Shown here in pieces: positions 1 through 10,493 of a stretch of 64,000 nt of DNA. The notes under the pieces were generated by a model. It saw nothing but the letters and a program-made list of their open reading frames with translations, searched no databases and had not been told where the DNA came from. The translations under genes were made by a program, and so were the position numbers. The stretch comes from Streptococcus pseudoporcinus LQ 940-04 (GTDB lineage Bacteria > Bacillota > Bacilli > Lactobacillales > Streptococcaceae): assembly GCF_000188035.1 (NCBI RefSeq), contig NZ_AEUY02000005.1:806001-870000 (forward strand). The letters run 5' to 3'. Every line of letters begins with the position of its first letter. The first letter of the stretch is position 1.

Positions 1-2252
1 TGCCTTTTGATGTGACCATTGTTAGTGGTGATAAGGACTTGATTCAACTGACTGACGCTAACACCATTGTTGAAATCTCGAAAAAAGGGGTTGCGGAATT
101 TGAAGAATTCACCCCAGCCTATCTCATGGAGAAAATGGGTCTAACTCCTGAGCAATTTATTGATTTAAAAGCATTAATGGGGGATAAATCTGATAATATC
201 CCTGGGGTCACTAAAATTGGGGAAAAAACCGGTCTCAAGTTACTGCATGAATATGGTAGTTTAGAGGGTATCTATGCTAATCTTGATCATTTTAAGGCCT
301 CTAAAATGAAAGAAAACTTGATGAATGACAAGGAACAGGCCTTTTTATCTAAAACCCTTGCAACAATCAACACAGATGCACCAATCACCATTGGTTTAGA
401 AGACTTGCTTTACCAGGGACCAAATCTTGATGCTTTGGCCACATTCTACGATGAAATGGGCTTTGTGCAATTGCGAGCTGCCTTAAAAACACAATTACCA
501 AGTTCTTCAGTTGCTGAAGTGCAATATCAGGAAGTCATTGATAATGTGACTGGTGAAATGTTTGCTGATGATAGTTTTTTCTACTTTGAAATCCTAAAAG
601 ATAATTATCACCGCGAAGCCATCACTGCTTTTGCTTGGGGCAACCAAGAGACGATTTATGTCAGTCAGAATCCTGACTTGCTGCGTCAGCCCTTATTTAC
701 AAAGGTCTTAGAAAAACCAATTCTTACCTACGACTTCAAGAGGACAAAAGTCCTTTTAAGTCATTTGGGGGTAGAAATTTCTGAGGCCGCTTTTGATGCG
801 CGTCTTGCAAACTACCTTTTGTCAAATGTTGATGATAATGAGCTAGCAACGATTGCTAGGTTACATACTAGTATCAGCTTAGAGTCTGATGAGGCTGTCT
901 ATGGCAAAGGTGTTAAACGTGCCTTCCCAGCTAAAGATCTTCTTTTTGCGCATTTAGCTCGTAAAGTGGCTGTTCTTGCGACAAGTAAGCCAGTTATGCT
1001 AGAAAAATTAGCTGAGAATGGGCAAAGTGATCTTTATTATAAGATTGAGTTGCCGCTGGCGAATGTGCTTGCTAAGATGGAAATTGCCGGTATTAAAGTC
1101 AATAAGCTGACTCTTATGGAAATGGCAGAGCAGAATAGGAACATTATTGACGCTCTGACACAAGAAATTTATGACTTAGCAGGTGAAGAGTTCAACATTA
1201 ATTCACCAAAACAGTTGGGTAGCATCCTCTTTGAAAAAATGCAGTTACCTTTAACTATGACTAAGAAAACTAAAACAGGCTATTCAACTGCTGTTGATGT
1301 CTTGGAACGGTTGGCTCCCATTGCCCCAATTGTTGCCAAAATACTTGATTACCGTCAAATTACGAAATTACAATCAACTTATTTAATTGGTTTACAAGAT
1401 TATATTATGGAAGATGGCAAAATCCATACGCGTTATGTCCAAGATTTGACGCAAACAGGCCGCTTATCAAGTACTGACCCCAACTTACAGAATATTCCAA
1501 TTAGAATGGAACAGGGGCGTCTGATTCGTAAAGCCTTTACACCATCAAGTGATGATTGGCTTCTCTTAAGTTCTGATTATTCACAAATTGAGTTACGTGT
1601 TTTGGCACATATCTCTGGAGATGAACATTTGATTGCCGCTTTTAATGATAATGCCGACATTCATACAGCAACGGCTATGCGAGTTTTTGGCATTGAGAAA
1701 GAAGCAGATGTTACTGCAAATGATCGTCGTAATGCCAAAGCTGTTAATTTTGGTATCGTTTATGGTATTTCTGATTTTGGTCTTTCAAATAATTTGGGGA
1801 TTAGTCGTCAAAAAGCGCGTGATTATATTGATACCTATTTTGAACGTTATCCAGGTATCAAGAAATATATGGACGCTGTCGTTCGTGAAGCCAAGGACAA
1901 GGGCTATGTTGAAACACTCTTTAAGCGTCGTCGTGAATTACCGGATATCAATTCTCGTAATTTCAACGTCAGATCTTTTGCGGAGCGGACAGCCATTAAT
2001 TCGCCTATTCAAGGGAGCGCAGCTGATATCCTTAAAATAGCAATGATTAATCTGGATAAAGCCCTAGTAGACGGGGAGTTTAAGGCTAAAATGTTACTTC
2101 AAGTGCATGATGAAATCGTCCTTGAGGTGCCCAAACAAGAATTAGCCGCTGTTCGTCAACTGGTCAAAGAAATAATGGAAGATGCTGTTGACTTGGCAGT
2201 GCCCCTACGGGCGGACGAAAACTCAGGTCAATCTTGGTATGAAGCCAAATAA
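1..2252 (+). CDS. polA: DNA polymerase I, 5' end cut by the window edge
   Basis: DNA polymerase I fills gaps and removes RNA primers in replication and repair. The frame is open from base 3 and enters the window inside the 5'-3' exonuclease domain (VSGDKDL, then GDKSDNIPGV). A 3'-5' exonuclease-like region without an obvious DEDD catalytic set follows, as in other Gram-positive PolA. The polymerase domain ends the protein: DYSQIELR (motif A), RRNAKAVNFGIVYG (O helix) and HDEIVLE (motif C). About 750 residues are present, so roughly 130 N-terminal residues lie before the window. The GTG at base 12 is internal and not a real start. Identity is essentially certain. Confidence 0.97.
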   Translation, partial: PFDVTIVSGDKDLIQLTDANTIVEISKKGVAEFEEFTPAYLMEKMGLTPEQFIDLKALMGDKSDNIPGVTKIGEKTGLKLLHEYGSLEGIYANLDHFKASKMKENLMNDKEQAFLSKTLATINTDAPITIGLEDLLYQGPNLDALATFYDEMGFVQLRAALKTQLPSSSVAEVQYQEVIDNVTGEMFADDSFFYFEILKDNYHREAITAFAWGNQETIYVSQNPDLLRQPLFTKVLEKPILTYDFKRTKVLLSHLGVEISEAAFDARLANYLLSNVDDNELATIARLHTSISLESDEAVYGKGVKRAFPAKDLLFAHLARKVAVLATSKPVMLEKLAENGQSDLYYKIELPLANVLAKMEIAGIKVNKLTLMEMAEQNRNIIDALTQEIYDLAGEEFNINSPKQLGSILFEKMQLPLTMTKKTKTGYSTAVDVLERLAPIAPIVAKILDYRQITKLQSTYLIGLQDYIMEDGKIHTRYVQDLTQTGRLSSTDPNLQNIPIRMEQGRLIRKAFTPSSDDWLLLSSDYSQIELRVLAHISGDEHLIAAFNDNADIHTATAMRVFGIEKEADVTANDRRNAKAVNFGIVYGISDFGLSNNLGISRQKARDYIDTYFERYPGIKKYMDAVVREAKDKGYVETLFKRRRELPDINSRNFNVRSFAERTAINSPIQGSAADILKIAMINLDKALVDGEFKAKMLLQVHDEIVLEVPKQELAAVRQLVKEIMEDAVDLAVPLRADENSGQSWYEAK

Positions 2253-2377
2253 GTCCCACAAGCCACTTAGCATTTAAAGTTTTTTTAGCGATCTAATATT
2301 TTTATGTTATAATGAAAGGGAAATTGTACTGATAGTGATTGTCATAGTCACTTATGATAGGAAAAATGAGGAAATCA

Positions 2378-2818
2378 ATGACCTATACCTTTCAAAATCC
2401 GCCGGAAGCAACACTAAAAACTTATCTTAGCCAAGCCAAAACAATTGCTGTTGTGGGACTTTCAGATCGGCCTGAAACAGCAGCTTATGGCGTTGCTAAG
2501 TTTTTGCAAGCAATGGATTATCAGATAATCCCCGTCAATCCTAAATTAGCTGGTCAAACAGTTTTAGGCCAAGAAGTTTATGCGTGCTTACAGGATGTTC
2601 CCCTACCTATTGATATTGTTGACGTTTTTAGGCGTAAGGAAGCTTTGCCACAAGTTGCTAGGGACTTTATTGAAACGGACGCAAAGGTCTTTTGGGCACA
2701 ATTAGGCCTCCAAAGTCAGGAAGCTGAAGAACTCCTAAGGGCTAGTGGCCGTCAGGATATTGTCATGAATAGATGCCTCAAAATCGACTATCGGAATATT
2801 ATATTGAACCAAGATTAA
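2378..2818 (+). CDS. CoA-binding domain protein (YccU-like)
   Basis: A protein of about 146 residues with a Rossmann-type CoA-binding fold. The nucleotide-binding stretch IAVVGLSDRP sits near residue 25, and the family segments PVNPKLAG, DIVDVFRR and MNRCLKIDY follow. Its cellular role is not established; the family is usually annotated only as CoA-binding. An in-frame ATG lies 24 nt upstream at 2354, but the ATG at 2378 has the better ribosome site (GAGGAAAT, 7-8 nt upstream), so I start there. It sits between polA and perR in the same direction, with a candidate -10 near 2312 (TATAAT). It may be transcribed together with perR. Confidence 0.85.
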   Translation: MTYTFQNPPEATLKTYLSQAKTIAVVGLSDRPETAAYGVAKFLQAMDYQIIPVNPKLAGQTVLGQEVYACLQDVPLPIDIVDVFRRKEALPQVARDFIETDAKVFWAQLGLQSQEAEELLRASGRQDIVMNRCLKIDYRNIILNQD

Positions 2819-2855
2819 AACTAGTCGCCAAAAATAGATTGTTAGGAGATTGCTT

Positions 2856-3326
2856 ATGGATGTTCATTCACATAACCAACAAGCTTTAGATGCCTTTGAA
2901 AATGTCTTAGAGCATCTACGAGAAAGACATATTAGAATTACAGAAACACGTAAGGCTATTATTTCATATATGGTTTTGTCAACAGAGCATCCAAGTGCAG
3001 ACAAAATTTACCGTGATTTAAAGGATGATTTCCCTAACATGAGCTTGGCCACCGTCTACAATAATTTAAAAGTACTGGTAGATGAGGGCTTTGTTTCTGA
3101 AATTAAAATTACCAATGATTTAACCACATATTATGATTTTATGGGTCACCAGCATGTTAATGTGGTTTGTGAGGACTGCGGTAAGATTGCTGACTTCATG
3201 GATGTCGATGTCATGGATGTTGCTAAAGAGGCCCATGACCAAACTGGCTATAAGGTTACTCGAATTCCCATTATTGCTTACGGGATTTGTCCAGAATGTC
3301 AGAAGAAAAGCAAACGACTCTATTAA
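2856..3326 (+). CDS. perR: Peroxide-responsive repressor PerR (Fur family)
   Basis: A Fur-family metalloregulator that senses peroxide by metal-catalysed histidine oxidation and represses oxidative-stress and metal genes. The N-terminal winged helix contains HIRITETRKAI and SLATVYNNLKVL (recognition helix). The C-terminal half carries the metal ligands HQHVNVVCEDCGK and the second zinc CxxC, GICPEC. The length of 156 residues fits streptococcal PerR, and the wording is very close to that of S. pyogenes. I use the ATG at 2856 because TTAGGAGA lies at the correct distance; the TTG at 2850 is too close to it. A terminator follows directly. Confidence 0.94.
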   Translation: MDVHSHNQQALDAFENVLEHLRERHIRITETRKAIISYMVLSTEHPSADKIYRDLKDDFPNMSLATVYNNLKVLVDEGFVSEIKITNDLTTYYDFMGHQHVNVVCEDCGKIADFMDVDVMDVAKEAHDQTGYKVTRIPIIAYGICPECQKKSKRLY

Positions 3327-3339
3327 TACAGATGCCAAA

Positions 3340-3374
3340 AAAACCAACAAGGATATAAACCCTGTTGGTTTTTC
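3340..3374 (+). terminator. Intrinsic terminator after perR
   Basis: Inverted repeat AAACCAACA(A)GG / CCTGTTGGTTT around a short loop, followed by a T run. It ends the perR transcript. The preceding A tract would let it work weakly from the other side for the opposing membrane protein gene. Confidence 0.8.
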
Positions 3375-3431
3375 ATCTATTGAGACAATGTGAAGATGGC
3401 TTATCCAGTCTTGCTTCAGCTCTTACCTTTC

Positions 3432-4199
3432 CTACTTTACTTCTTTATTAGAAGTTATAAGGTCTTCATAAAAATAGAGCTCAGAGGTCATGAAGTAAGG
3501 ATAAATGTAAATGATTAAGATACCAAAAGACAATAGCAAGAGAATAAACCACCCCAGAAAACTAAGGTGTAAAAGAAAATTTTTCCATTTATAACCTTTT
3601 GTTAAAGAGACACTCTTATCAATAATATCAGAAAGGCCAGTATAGCTTCCAGCTTGTAGTTGATCAAATAGGATATACTGACTTTTTGAATAGGCATACT
3701 GGCGATTTATAGCAATAGCAGCTCCGACAAGAGTAGTTATTATTCCAATAATAAGAGGAAAGAGTGCTACCGATAACCCCTTAATCTGATAGAGATAGAT
3801 TGCTAGACCTGTAATTCCCACTCCGACAAGAAAAATAAGTGACCACGCCAATAAAAGGAGCCAACGAATCAAGCCAAGCAGAATAATTTTCCAAAAGAAA
3901 GTGCTAGAAAAGCTGAGCCCTAAATCACTAAAAGATACCTTGTTTTGTTGATGTCGTATGACCTTTAAAATAGTAAAAGCAGCTGATAGGGTAAATAAGG
4001 CCGAGACAATATTGAGGATAGTTGGAAAAATAGAGGCAAAGATAGACAGTTGAATCTCTTTTTCAGCTAAATAGTTTTGGTGAATTTGAATACTAATTAA
4101 AAAGAAAAAAGATAAAATGGGAAGAATAAATAATTGATATTTACCAGGCAAGCCTTTCAGTGTAGCTCTAGCTTGGGCTTTGTATTGAGATAATTTCAT
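3432..4199 (-). CDS. DUF975 family integral membrane protein
   Basis: A 255-residue membrane protein with about five or six hydrophobic segments: around residues 24-40, 55-85, 105-150 and 215-245. It starts MKLSQYKAQARATLKG, the usual DUF975 opening in which a short basic, amphipathic stretch (SxxKxxAR..L.G) precedes the first membrane segment. Function is unknown for the family. It is a single gene, convergent with perR and divergent from tgt. The ribosome site AAAGGAGG lies just before the ATG. Membrane topology is inferred from hydrophobicity only. Confidence 0.8.
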   Translation of the reverse strand: MKLSQYKAQARATLKGLPGKYQLFILPILSFFFLISIQIHQNYLAEKEIQLSIFASIFPTILNIVSALFTLSAAFTILKVIRHQQNKVSFSDLGLSFSSTFFWKIILLGLIRWLLLLAWSLIFLVGVGITGLAIYLYQIKGLSVALFPLIIGIITTLVGAAIAINRQYAYSKSQYILFDQLQAGSYTGLSDIIDKSVSLTKGYKWKNFLLHLSFLGWFILLLLSFGILIIYIYPYFMTSELYFYEDLITSNKEVK

Positions 4200-4317
4200 T
4201 TAGCCTCCTTTAAGTCTATTTTATTATAGCATAAGTTAGAATGCTTTTCGAATACCAGATTGTTCCTTAGAGGCCATGACAAGTCTTCTTTTTTTTGATA
4301 GAATAATAAAGCCGTAG

Positions 4318-5529
<1,212 letters not shown>

Positions 5530-5560
5530 AAAAATCAGAGCTTAGCTCTGTTTTTTTAGT
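5530..5560 (+). terminator. Intrinsic terminator after tgt
   Basis: AAAAATCAGAGC / GCTCTGTTTTTTT hairpin with a very short loop and a T run, directly behind the tgt stop codon. Confidence 0.85.
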
Positions 5561-5641
5561 GTTTTATTGTTACCTATGTTTTTTATGTAGGTTGACAAAA
5601 GATCTTTTTTTCATTAAACTGATAAACAGAAAAGAGATATT

Positions 5642-5947
5642 ATGGATTATTACGGAATGGATCTCGATCATGAATCACGTTGCTGTCACTATCATGGTCC
5701 TAAAGATATTGCTAGCTTAAAATGCCAAGCCTGTCAAAAATATTATGCTTGTTACCAGTGCCACGATAGTTTAGAAGAGCATCGCTTTAGCCCTAGCGGC
5801 AAAACAGAACCATTTCCAGTATTATGCGGTTCCTGTAAGAATCAACTGAGCTTAGAAGCCTATGAAGAGGGGACTTGTCCCTATTGTAACAAAGCTTTTA
5901 ATCCAAAATGTGCTTTTCATAAAGCTATCTATTTTAAAAAGGAGTAA
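5642..5947 (+). CDS. CHY-type zinc-finger protein
   Basis: A 101-residue cysteine/histidine-rich protein. It has CCHYHGPKDIASLKC, CxxCQKYYACYQCHD, HRF, CGSC and CPYCNKAF, the repeated Cys/His pattern of the CHY zinc-finger domain, expected to bind several zinc ions. The molecular role is unknown in bacteria. It ends 2 nt before bioY and is certainly cotranscribed with it. TTGACA at 5592 with a weak TAAACT 17 bp later is the likely promoter. The ribosome site (AAAAGAGA) is modest. The pairing with a biotin transporter subunit is conserved in streptococci as far as I know, but its meaning is unclear. Confidence 0.82.
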   Translation: MDYYGMDLDHESRCCHYHGPKDIASLKCQACQKYYACYQCHDSLEEHRFSPSGKTEPFPVLCGSCKNQLSLEAYEEGTCPYCNKAFNPKCAFHKAIYFKKE

Positions 5948-5949
5948 AC

Positions 5950-6486
5950 ATGTTTACAACCAAAGACTTAGCCTATATGGCTATGATGACAACCCTGATT
6001 ATTATTCTTGGATTTATTCCTCCAATTCCACTAGGCTTTATTCCTGTCCCTATCGTTTTACAAAATATGGGGATCATGCTTGCAGCTTTGCTATTAGGTG
6101 GCAAAAAGGGAAGTGTCTCTGTTCTCTTATTCTTATTAATTGGATTTTTCGTGCCTGTTTTTTCAGGTAAAGCCACTACACTTCCAGTGTTTATGGGACC
6201 CACAGCAGGATACGTTTTTGCTTGGCTTTTAGTTCCTTTTCTTTTTGCTTTACTTTTTAAACTATTGAAAAAACAAAGCAAAATCATAATCTTTGTCCTT
6301 ATTTGGCTAGTAGGAGTGCTCTTAGTAGATGTCTTTGGAGCAGTTTGGTTATCCATTCATACAGGAATGCCGATAAGAGCAGCGTTGGTGTCTAACCTTG
6401 CTTTTATTCCAGGAGACACTATTAAGGCGGCGCTTGCGACTCTGATTGCATTAAAGTTAAGAGAGTCATACATTAATATACGGTAG
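5950..6486 (+). CDS. bioY: Biotin ECF transporter substrate-binding subunit BioY
   Basis: BioY is the membrane S component that captures biotin; it works with the shared EcfAA'T module, which is not in this window. The 178-residue protein has about six hydrophobic segments and the family stretches PIPLGFIPVPIVLQNMG, GPTAGYVFAWLLVPF and FIPGDTIKAALAT. It is directly coupled to the upstream CHY zinc-finger gene (2-nt gap, ribosome site AAAAGGAG inside the previous gene). No biotin synthesis genes are nearby, consistent with a biotin-scavenging streptococcus. Confidence 0.92.
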   Translation: MFTTKDLAYMAMMTTLIIILGFIPPIPLGFIPVPIVLQNMGIMLAALLLGGKKGSVSVLLFLLIGFFVPVFSGKATTLPVFMGPTAGYVFAWLLVPFLFALLFKLLKKQSKIIIFVLIWLVGVLLVDVFGAVWLSIHTGMPIRAALVSNLAFIPGDTIKAALATLIALKLRESYINIR

Positions 6487-6517
6487 TGAGTAGATAAAGA
6501 CCTTGTTCTTTGTCTAA

Positions 6518-6548
6518 AAACAGGCCTGTAGGGGGGCTTGTTTTTTAT
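6518..6548 (+). terminator. Intrinsic terminator after bioY
   Basis: AACAGGCC / GGGCTTGTT stem (one G-U pair) followed by a T tract, 35 bp after the bioY stop codon. Confidence 0.75.
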
Positions 6549-6616
6549 TTTTCAAGAAAGCTAGAAGTGAGGATTTCTGATATAATAATGGAAATGAAGA
6601 AAGAAGGTTTAGTCTT

Positions 6617-7396
6617 ATGAAAATTACAACCTTAGGTTCTTGGGGAGGTTATCCTTATAAAGATCAAGGAACAACCTCATATCTCTTGACTGGCCATGAT
6701 GGCTTTCAGCTTTTAATGGATGCTGGTAGCCGTGCTCTAAATGAGTTGGAAAAAGTAATCAGTCCTCTAGAATTAGATGCCGTCATTATCAGTCATTACC
6801 ATCCTGATCATGTGGCTGATTTAGGTGTTCTTCGTCACTACCGTCAACTCTATCCCAAACACTTGTGGGAACCTAAACTGTTACCCATCTATGCACATAA
6901 TGAAGACCAAGCAGAATTTGCCAAATTAAGCTTACCGGATGTCTCTGTTGGTGTTGCTTATGATGTCGAGGGTTCACAATCTATTGGGCCTTTTGATATT
7001 GCATTTATTAAAACTGTCCATCCAGTTATTTGCTATGCCTTTCGTATAGTCGAGCGGCAAACAGGCCAAGTTTTTGTTTTTACAGCAGATACTGGCTATT
7101 TTGATGATTTAGCTACTTTTGCTGCAGATGCGGATCTCTTTTTAGCAGACGTTTATCTTTATGAAGGTAATGAAAATCATATAGCTCACTTAACCACTAA
7201 AGAAGCAGGGCAAATTGCTCAGCAAGCTAAGGTGAAAAAATTAGTTCTCACCCATATGCCTCCTGTTCCACCGCAGGGCATTGACCCAAGTCGTCACTTA
7301 GAGATCTTAAAAGAAGAAACGCAAAAATATGCAGGCTCTATCCCAGTAGAATTAGCCTTTCCTCACAAATCATGGGATTTAGGAAGTGTTAACTAA
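6617..7396 (+). CDS. MBL-fold metal-dependent hydrolase (YhfI-like)
   Basis: A 259-residue metallo-beta-lactamase-fold protein. The metal motif HYHPDHVAD (HxHxDH) is near residue 60, with later ligands at the HP of TVHPV, the D of TADTGY and the terminal H of LTHMPP. This arrangement fits the RNase Z/YhfI-like branch of hydrolases. The substrate is unknown. Its stop overlaps the start of tadA by one base (TAATG), so the two are translationally coupled. A TATAAT-like -10 lies near 6580. Confidence 0.85.
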   Translation: MKITTLGSWGGYPYKDQGTTSYLLTGHDGFQLLMDAGSRALNELEKVISPLELDAVIISHYHPDHVADLGVLRHYRQLYPKHLWEPKLLPIYAHNEDQAEFAKLSLPDVSVGVAYDVEGSQSIGPFDIAFIKTVHPVICYAFRIVERQTGQVFVFTADTGYFDDLATFAADADLFLADVYLYEGNENHIAHLTTKEAGQIAQQAKVKKLVLTHMPPVPPQGIDPSRHLEILKEETQKYAGSIPVELAFPHKSWDLGSVN

Positions 7397-7920
7397 TGGC
7401 CTATTATAGTCAAGAGGAAAAAGAATTTTTCATGCGTGAAGCTTTGAAGGAGGCTGAGAAATCTTTAGTAAAGGCTGAAATTCCAATAGGCTGTGTTATT
7501 GTTAAGGATGGGAAAATTATCGGACGCGGGCATAATGCTAGGGAAGAGCTGAACCAAGCTATTATGCATGCGGAAATTATGGCCATTAATGAAGCAAATG
7601 CCCATGAAAAAAATTGGAGATTATTAGAAACTAGTCTTTTTGTAACGATTGAACCTTGTGTGATGTGTAGTGGCGCGATTGGTCTGGCGAGAATACCACA
7701 TGTGGTTTTTGGAGCTCCTAATCAAAAATTTGGAGGAGCAGGAAGCCTCTATCAGATTCTAACGGACCAACGCCTAAATCATCGGGTAGAACTAGAAAGT
7801 GGTCTTCTGGAAGCAGAATGTGCCAAAATGATGCAGGATTTTTTTCGTCAAGGTCGTCTTCAAAAGAAAGAAGCTAAAAGGTTAGTTAAAGAGCAAGCAA
7901 GTTCAGGTCTTGCCAATTAG
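7396..7920 (+). CDS. tadA: tRNA-specific adenosine deaminase TadA
   Basis: Deaminates adenosine-34 to inosine in tRNA-Arg(ACG), which is needed to read CGN codons. Zinc and catalytic motifs are HAEIMAI (His ligand and catalytic Glu, about residues 56-62) and PCVMCSGA (two Cys ligands, about residues 86-93). The length of 174 residues includes a lysine-rich C-terminal tail, common in streptococci. It is coupled to the upstream hydrolase. The SRP RNA gene begins about 25 bp downstream, a conserved neighbourhood. Confidence 0.94.
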   Translation: MAYYSQEEKEFFMREALKEAEKSLVKAEIPIGCVIVKDGKIIGRGHNAREELNQAIMHAEIMAINEANAHEKNWRLLETSLFVTIEPCVMCSGAIGLARIPHVVFGAPNQKFGGAGSLYQILTDQRLNHRVELESGLLEAECAKMMQDFFRQGRLQKKEAKRLVKEQASSGLAN

Positions 7921-7943
7921 TCCTTTTAATGGTAGAATACTAG

Positions 7944-8026
7944 GTGGAGCAACACTTGTGCGTGAAGTGGGTCAGGGGAGGAATCCAGCAGCCCTAAGCG
8001 ATTTCGAGTGTGTGCTCTATTTTTTT
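7944..8026 (+). ncRNA. ffs: Signal recognition particle RNA, small bacterial type (4.5S-like scRNA)
   Basis: The core of domain IV is visible: GGGTCAGGGGAGGAA, then CCAGCAGCCCTAAG, the asymmetric-loop and tetraloop region bound by Ffh. The outer arms GGAGCAACACTTGTGCG and CGAGTGTGTGCTC pair to close a single hairpin of about 80 nt. TAGAAT at 7933 is a likely -10 and a T-rich tract follows the 3' end. The short form without an Alu domain is typical of streptococci. Exact ends are estimates. Confidence 0.9.
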
Positions 8027-8173
8027 CTTTTTAGGCTTAAGAGCTGTTTTCAATCTTTTTCCTGAAAGTAGAGAAAGATTTCATATATTGTGAAAAAATC
8101 CTCAAAATGATTGAAAAAACTATAACAAAGAGTTAATATAATAAGTAAAGGCAAAAATGATAAGGGGTATATT

Positions 8174-9523
8174 ATGTCACACATTAAATTTGATTACTCA
8201 AAAGTCCTTGGGCAATTCGTTGCACCACATGAATTAGACTATATGCAGATGCATGTTTCTGCAGCTGATACGGCTTTACGTCAAGGTACAGGTCCTGGTG
8301 CTGAGATGACTGGCTGGTTACATTTGCCAGAAGATTATGACAAAGAAGAATTTGCTCGTATTCAAAAAGCAGCAGCTAAGATTCAATCTGATAGTGAAGT
8401 ACTTGTTGTTATCGGTATCGGTGGGTCATATCTTGGTGCACGTGCTGCTATTGATTTCTTAAGCCATTCATTTGTTAACTTGCAAACTGCTGAAGAACGT
8501 AAGGCACCACAAATTCTTTACGCTGGAAATTCAATTTCTTCTAACTACCTTGCTGATCTAGTAGATTATGTTGCTGATAAAGATTTCTCAGTTAACGTGA
8601 TTTCAAAATCGGGTACAACAACTGAACCTGCTATTGCTTTCCGCGTTTTCAAAGAACTTCTTGTTAAAAAATACGGCCAAGATGAAGCTAACAAACGTAT
8701 CTACGCCACAACTGATAAAGCTAAAGGTGCCGTCAAAGTTGAAGCGGATGCCAACGGCTGGGAAACTTTCGTTGTTCCAGATAGCGTAGGTGGTCGTTTT
8801 ACGGTTTTAACACCAGTTGGCTTACTTCCGATTGCCGCTTCAGGTGCCGATATTACCAAATTGATGGAAGGTGCTAATGCAGCTCGTCAAGCTTATTCTT
8901 CAGAAAAAATCTCTGAAAATGAAGCTTATCAATATGCTGTTATCCGAAACATTCTTTATCGTAAAGGTTATATTACAGAAGTACTTGCTAACTATGAGCC
9001 ATCACTTCAATATTTTAGCGAATGGTGGAAACAATTAGCTGGTGAATCAGAAGGTAAAGATCAAAAAGGGATTTATCCGACTTCAGCTAACTTCTCAACA
9101 GATCTACATTCCTTAGGACAATTTATCCAAGAAGGATATCGTAATCTTTTTGAAACGGTTATTCGGGTGGATAAACCACGTAAAAATATGACGATTCCAA
9201 CTGAAGCAGCTGATCTTGATGGTTTAGGTTACTTACAAGGAAAAGATGTTGACTTTGTCAATAAGAAGGCGACAGATGGTGTTCTTCTTGCTCATACAGA
9301 TGGTGGTGTTCCAAATACCTACTTAACGATACCTAGCCAAGATGAATTTACATTAGGCTACACCATTTACTTCTTTGAAATTGCAATTGCACTTTCAGGT
9401 TATCTAAATGGTGTCAACCCATTTGATCAACCAGGTGTTGAAGCTTACAAGAAAAATATGTTCGCCCTACTTGGTAAACCTGGATTCGAAGAACTAGGTG
9501 CAGACTTAAACGCTCGTCTCTAA
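8174..9523 (+). CDS. pgi: Glucose-6-phosphate isomerase
   Basis: Interconverts glucose-6-phosphate and fructose-6-phosphate in glycolysis. Residue stretches typical of the 449-aa Firmicute enzyme are present: [24 protein letters not shown] (phosphate-binding SIS region), [22 protein letters not shown] and the late active-site Lys region. A good ribosome site (AAGGGG) and a TATAAT at about 8138 lie upstream. It is monocistronic with a strong terminator behind it. The sorbitol operon downstream yields fructose-6-phosphate, which meets this enzyme's reaction. Confidence 0.97.
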   Translation: MSHIKFDYSKVLGQFVAPHELDYMQMHVSAADTALRQGTGPGAEMTGWLHLPEDYDKEEFARIQKAAAKIQSDSEVLVVIGIGGSYLGARAAIDFLSHSFVNLQTAEERKAPQILYAGNSISSNYLADLVDYVADKDFSVNVISKSGTTTEPAIAFRVFKELLVKKYGQDEANKRIYATTDKAKGAVKVEADANGWETFVVPDSVGGRFTVLTPVGLLPIAASGADITKLMEGANAARQAYSSEKISENEAYQYAVIRNILYRKGYITEVLANYEPSLQYFSEWWKQLAGESEGKDQKGIYPTSANFSTDLHSLGQFIQEGYRNLFETVIRVDKPRKNMTIPTEAADLDGLGYLQGKDVDFVNKKATDGVLLAHTDGGVPNTYLTIPSQDEFTLGYTIYFFEIAIALSGYLNGVNPFDQPGVEAYKKNMFALLGKPGFEELGADLNARL

Positions 9524-9535
9524 AAGTTACACCTG

Positions 9536-9559
9536 AAAAGCCCATATGGGCTTTTTTTG
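9536..9559 (+). terminator. Intrinsic terminator after pgi
   Basis: Perfect palindrome AAAAGCCCATATGGGCTTTT followed by further T residues, just behind the pgi stop. Confidence 0.9.
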
Positions 9560-9610
9560 TTTGATCTTGATTAGTGTCACAAATTTTAAGAATTGCCAAA
9601 AAAGGCTGTC

Positions 9611-9639
9611 TTAATTTCAAAATGAAAGCGTTTTATAAT
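9611..9639 (+). promoter_or_regulatory. Sorbitol operon promoter overlapped by a CcpA (cre) site
   Basis: TTAATT (9611) and TATAAT (9634) are 17 bp apart. The sequence TGAAAGCGTTTTAT at 9623-9636 matches the cre consensus TGWAARCGYTWNCW at 13 of 14 positions and covers the -10 box. Binding of CcpA there should block the polymerase, which predicts glucose repression of the whole sorbitol operon. The match is read from the sequence; repression is inference. Confidence 0.75.
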
Positions 9640-9670
9640 TAACTAGTAATCATAAAAAAGGAGAAATGAA

Positions 9671-10471
9671 ATGACAGACTGGTTAAATATTGCTGGTAAG
9701 ACAGTGATTGTAACGGGGGCCTCATCTGGCATTGGTAAGGCTATAGTAGAGGAACTTTTAGAACTTGATGTTCGAGTTGCTAATTTTGATATCAGAGACA
9801 ATGCTTTAAAGCATCCTAACTTGCTGTTTGTTAAGGTGGATGTGACCTCTAGGAAAGAAGTGGAGAGTGGAGTGTCAGAAGTTTTGGAGCGGTTTGGTAA
9901 GATAGATGCGTTAGTTAATAATGCTGGAATTAACATCCCACGTTTATTAGTTGATCCGAAAAATCCTTATGGTGAATACGAGTTAGACGATGAAACTTTT
10001 GATAAAATAACAACTATTAACCAAAAGGGACTTTATTTAGTTAGTCAAGCCGTTGGCCGAATTTTGGTACAACAAAAAGCTGGTGTCATTATTAATATGG
10101 CATCTGAAGCGGGGCTTGAAGGTTCTGAAGGGCAAAGTGTTTATGCTGCTACAAAAGCGGCGGTCTATTCTTACACCCGCTCATGGTCAAAAGAGTTGGG
10201 TAAGTACGGGGTACGTGTTGTTGGGATAGCGCCTGGCATTATGGAAGCGACCGGGTTAAGAACGTTAGCTTATGAAGAAGCTTTGGGATATACTAGAGGA
10301 AAAACTGTTGAAGCGATTCGTGCAGGATACTCATCCACAAGTACAACACCACTTGGACGTAGCGGAAAACTCAATGAAGTTGCGGATCTTGTTGCTTATT
10401 ATATTTCTGAACGATCAAGCTATATCACTGGAATTACAACCAATGTAGCAGGTGGGAAGACAAGAGGATGA
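9671..10471 (+). CDS. Sorbitol-6-phosphate dehydrogenase (SDR family)
   Basis: A short-chain dehydrogenase of 266 residues, the first gene of the sorbitol operon. It is predicted to oxidise sorbitol-6-phosphate to fructose-6-phosphate with NAD. The cofactor motif TGASSGIG is near residue 16, NNAG near 87, and the catalytic YAATK (YxxxK) near 157. The substrate is assigned from context: the following five genes are a glucitol-type PTS with its regulator, the same order as the S. mutans sorbitol locus. The ribosome site AAAAAGGAG is strong. Its end overlaps an upstream GTG of the regulator frame. Confidence 0.87.
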   Translation: MTDWLNIAGKTVIVTGASSGIGKAIVEELLELDVRVANFDIRDNALKHPNLLFVKVDVTSRKEVESGVSEVLERFGKIDALVNNAGINIPRLLVDPKNPYGEYELDDETFDKITTINQKGLYLVSQAVGRILVQQKAGVIINMASEAGLEGSEGQSVYAATKAAVYSYTRSWSKELGKYGVRVVGIAPGIMEATGLRTLAYEEALGYTRGKTVEAIRAGYSSTSTTPLGRSGKLNEVADLVAYYISERSSYITGITTNVAGGKTRG

Positions 10472-10493
10472 CATTCCGTTAGAAAGGATAGTT